Of a stretch of DNA of 39,951 bases, positions 38,573 through 39,951 are shown piece after piece. The stretch's first letter is position 1; each line of letters opens with the position of its first letter. Location of the stretch: positions 1 through 39,951 of the forward strand of contig CAZEOK010000013.1 in NCBI GenBank assembly GCA_964513745.1, given 5' to 3'. The notes under the pieces were generated by a model, which was given only the letters and a program-made list of their open reading frames with translations, did not search any database and had not been told where the DNA came from. The DNA comes from DATDCY01 sp964513745 (GTDB lineage Bacteria > JAUVQV01 > DATDCY01). The translations under genes were made by a program, and so were the position numbers.

Positions 38573-39951
38573 ATGGGAGCTTCGCTTTCCCGAGACGAGA
38601 TCAACAACGCCGTCTGGCGCGCCTGCGATACCTTCCGCGGCACGATCGACCCGGCGGAATACAAGAACTACATCCTGACCATGCTCTTCCTCAAGTACCT
38701 GAGCGACCGGCGGAAGGATCGCCTGGCCGACTACGCCAAGAAATACGCCGGGGACAAGCAGCGTATCGAGCGGGCGATGAGCCGGGAGCGGTTTGTGGTG
38801 CCCGAGGAGTGCGACTTCGACCACCTCTACGCGAAGCGCGACGCGGCGAATATTGGGGAGTTGATCAACATCGTCCTGGAGCGGATCGAGGAGGAGAACA
38901 AGTCGAAGCTCGAGAACGTCTTCCGCAACATCGACTTCAACAGCGAGCCGGCGCTCGGCCAGACGAAGGAGCGGAACCGGCGGCTCAAACACCTGCTCGA
39001 CGACTTCAAGGGGCTCGACCTTCGCCCCTCGCAGCTCGGTGACAACGACATCATCGGCGACGTCTACGAATACCTGATCGCCCGCTTCGCCGCCGGCGCC
39101 GGGAAGAAGGCCGGGGAGTTCTACACCCCCGCCGAGGTCTCGACGCTGCTGGCGAAGCTGCTCCAGCCTAAGCCCGGTAATCGCATCTGCGACCCCACCA
39201 CCGGCTCCGGCTCGCTGCTGATCAAGGTCGCCAATGAGGTCGGCAGCAACGACTTCCTGCTCGCCGGGCAGGAGAGCAACGGTTCGACCTGGTCGCTCTG
39301 CCGGATGAACATGTTCCTCCACGGCATGGACAACGCCCGCATCGAGTGGTGCGACACGCTGAACAATCCGAAGCTCATCGAGGGCGACGCCCTGATGAGA
39401 TTCAACATCGTTGTCGCCAATCCCCCCTTCTCCCTCGACAAATGGGGGGCCGAGGACGCGGCGCACGATCGCTTCAACCGCTTCTGGCGCGGCATCCCCC
39501 CGAAGAGCAAGGGCGATTACGCCTTCATCACGCACATGATCGAGATCGCTCTGGAAGGCGAAGGGAAGGTCGGGGTGATCGTGCCCCACGGTGTGCTCTT
39601 CCGCGGCGGGCAGGAGGGTCTGATCCGTCAGAAGCTGATTGAGGAGAACCTCCTGGAGGCCGTGATCGGGCTGCCGGCGAACCTCTTCTACGGGACGGGC
39701 ATTCCGGCTGCGACCCTGATCTTCAACAAGGGCAAGAAGACGAAGGACGTCCTCTTCATCGACGCGAGCCGGGAGTACGAGGACTGCAAGAACCAGAACC
39801 GGCTGCGGCCGCAGGATATCGCGAAGATCGTCGCCACCTTCAAGGCGTTCAAGAGCGTCGACAAGTACGCCCATCGGGCCACGCTCAAGGAGATCCAGGA
39901 AGCCGAGTTCAACCTGAATATCCCCCGGTATGTCGACACCTTCGAGGAAGA
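38573..39951 (+). CDS. hsdM: Type I restriction-modification DNA methylase (HsdM), partial
   Basis: The reading frame is open from ATG 38573 (GGAGGTTTGAAA upstream) to the end of the window, at least 459 codons; the 3' end is cut off. The N-terminal helical domain (AVWRACDTFRGTIDPAEYKN, then YILTMLFLKYLSDRR) is the HsdM_N fold. The methylase core carries AGEFYTPAEVSTLL, SAM motif I DPTTGSGSLLI and the catalytic motif NPPFSLD, so it makes N6-methyladenine. It follows the specificity subunit with a 12-base gap. A restriction (HsdR) gene is not in the window; it may lie downstream. Confidence 0.95.
   Translation, partial: MGASLSRDEINNAVWRACDTFRGTIDPAEYKNYILTMLFLKYLSDRRKDRLADYAKKYAGDKQRIERAMSRERFVVPEECDFDHLYAKRDAANIGELINIVLERIEEENKSKLENVFRNIDFNSEPALGQTKERNRRLKHLLDDFKGLDLRPSQLGDNDIIGDVYEYLIARFAAGAGKKAGEFYTPAEVSTLLAKLLQPKPGNRICDPTTGSGSLLIKVANEVGSNDFLLAGQESNGSTWSLCRMNMFLHGMDNARIEWCDTLNNPKLIEGDALMRFNIVVANPPFSLDKWGAEDAAHDRFNRFWRGIPPKSKGDYAFITHMIEIALEGEGKVGVIVPHGVLFRGGQEGLIRQKLIEENLLEAVIGLPANLFYGTGIPAATLIFNKGKKTKDVLFIDASREYEDCKNQNRLRPQDIAKIVATFKAFKSVDKYAHRATLKEIQEAEFNLNIPRYVDTFEE

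Noticed and set aside
38219..39874. A 551-codon minus-strand ORF opposite the HsdS/HsdM genes
   Set aside because: The plus strand has complete methylase motifs (DPTTGSGS, NPPF); the antisense frame is a composition effect.

Overview
The window is GC-rich (about two thirds G+C by eye) bacterial chromosome with densely packed genes on both strands. Gene content points to a Desulfuromonadota/Geobacter-like or related deltaproteobacterial lineage: a multihaem c-type cytochrome, a DUF2889 relic, a PilZ protein, PPK2, glycogen metabolism, a DUF362 ferredoxin-like protein and a candidate selenocysteine codon. No marker gene fixes the taxon, so this is inference.

Layout. 1-1631: three tRNA genes (Gly, Cys, Leu) around an unrecognised 368-residue protein. 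1666-4550: small secreted, lipo- and membrane proteins, including a Cys-rich lipoprotein with two twin-CX3C units and a conserved small protein behind a strong promoter and a 12-codon leader ORF. 4575-8778: a large GT-C-like membrane protein and a modular secreted cytochrome (binding module, collagen-like stalk, Ig-like fold, haem domain). 9089-14340: PPK2, an App1-like phosphatase, a PilZ protein, a DUF1848 protein and a GNAT acetyltransferase. 14480-14700: a promoter, a run of perfect hairpins and an intrinsic terminator on the minus strand, possibly an unannotated RNA, beside a broken thioesterase gene. 15170-19882: glycogen phosphorylase, cold-shock protein and pyruvate kinase. 19983-21650: one secreted protein split by an in-frame UGA with a SECIS-like hairpin 25 nt downstream. 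21651-22841: an AT-rich islet with two decayed genes. 22930-28975: an H1-like protein, two GT4 glycosyltransferases, transketolase and class II aldolase. 29189-33500: a serine palmitoyltransferase-like gene followed by a CerR-like reductase, a TolC-like outer-membrane factor and an MlaC-like lipid carrier, which looks like a sphingolipid synthesis and export unit. 33531-37644: a CDF metal transporter, a DUF362 protein, a dienelactone hydrolase and a pirin. 37683-39951: a dispersed repeat, lower-GC DNA and a type I restriction-modification locus running off the window.

The two observations most worth following up are the candidate selenoprotein (19983-21650) and the Spt-CerR-TolC-MlaC operon (29189-33500). 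The minus-strand structured RNA and the collagen-stalk cytochrome come next. Family names come from motif recognition alone; no database search was run.
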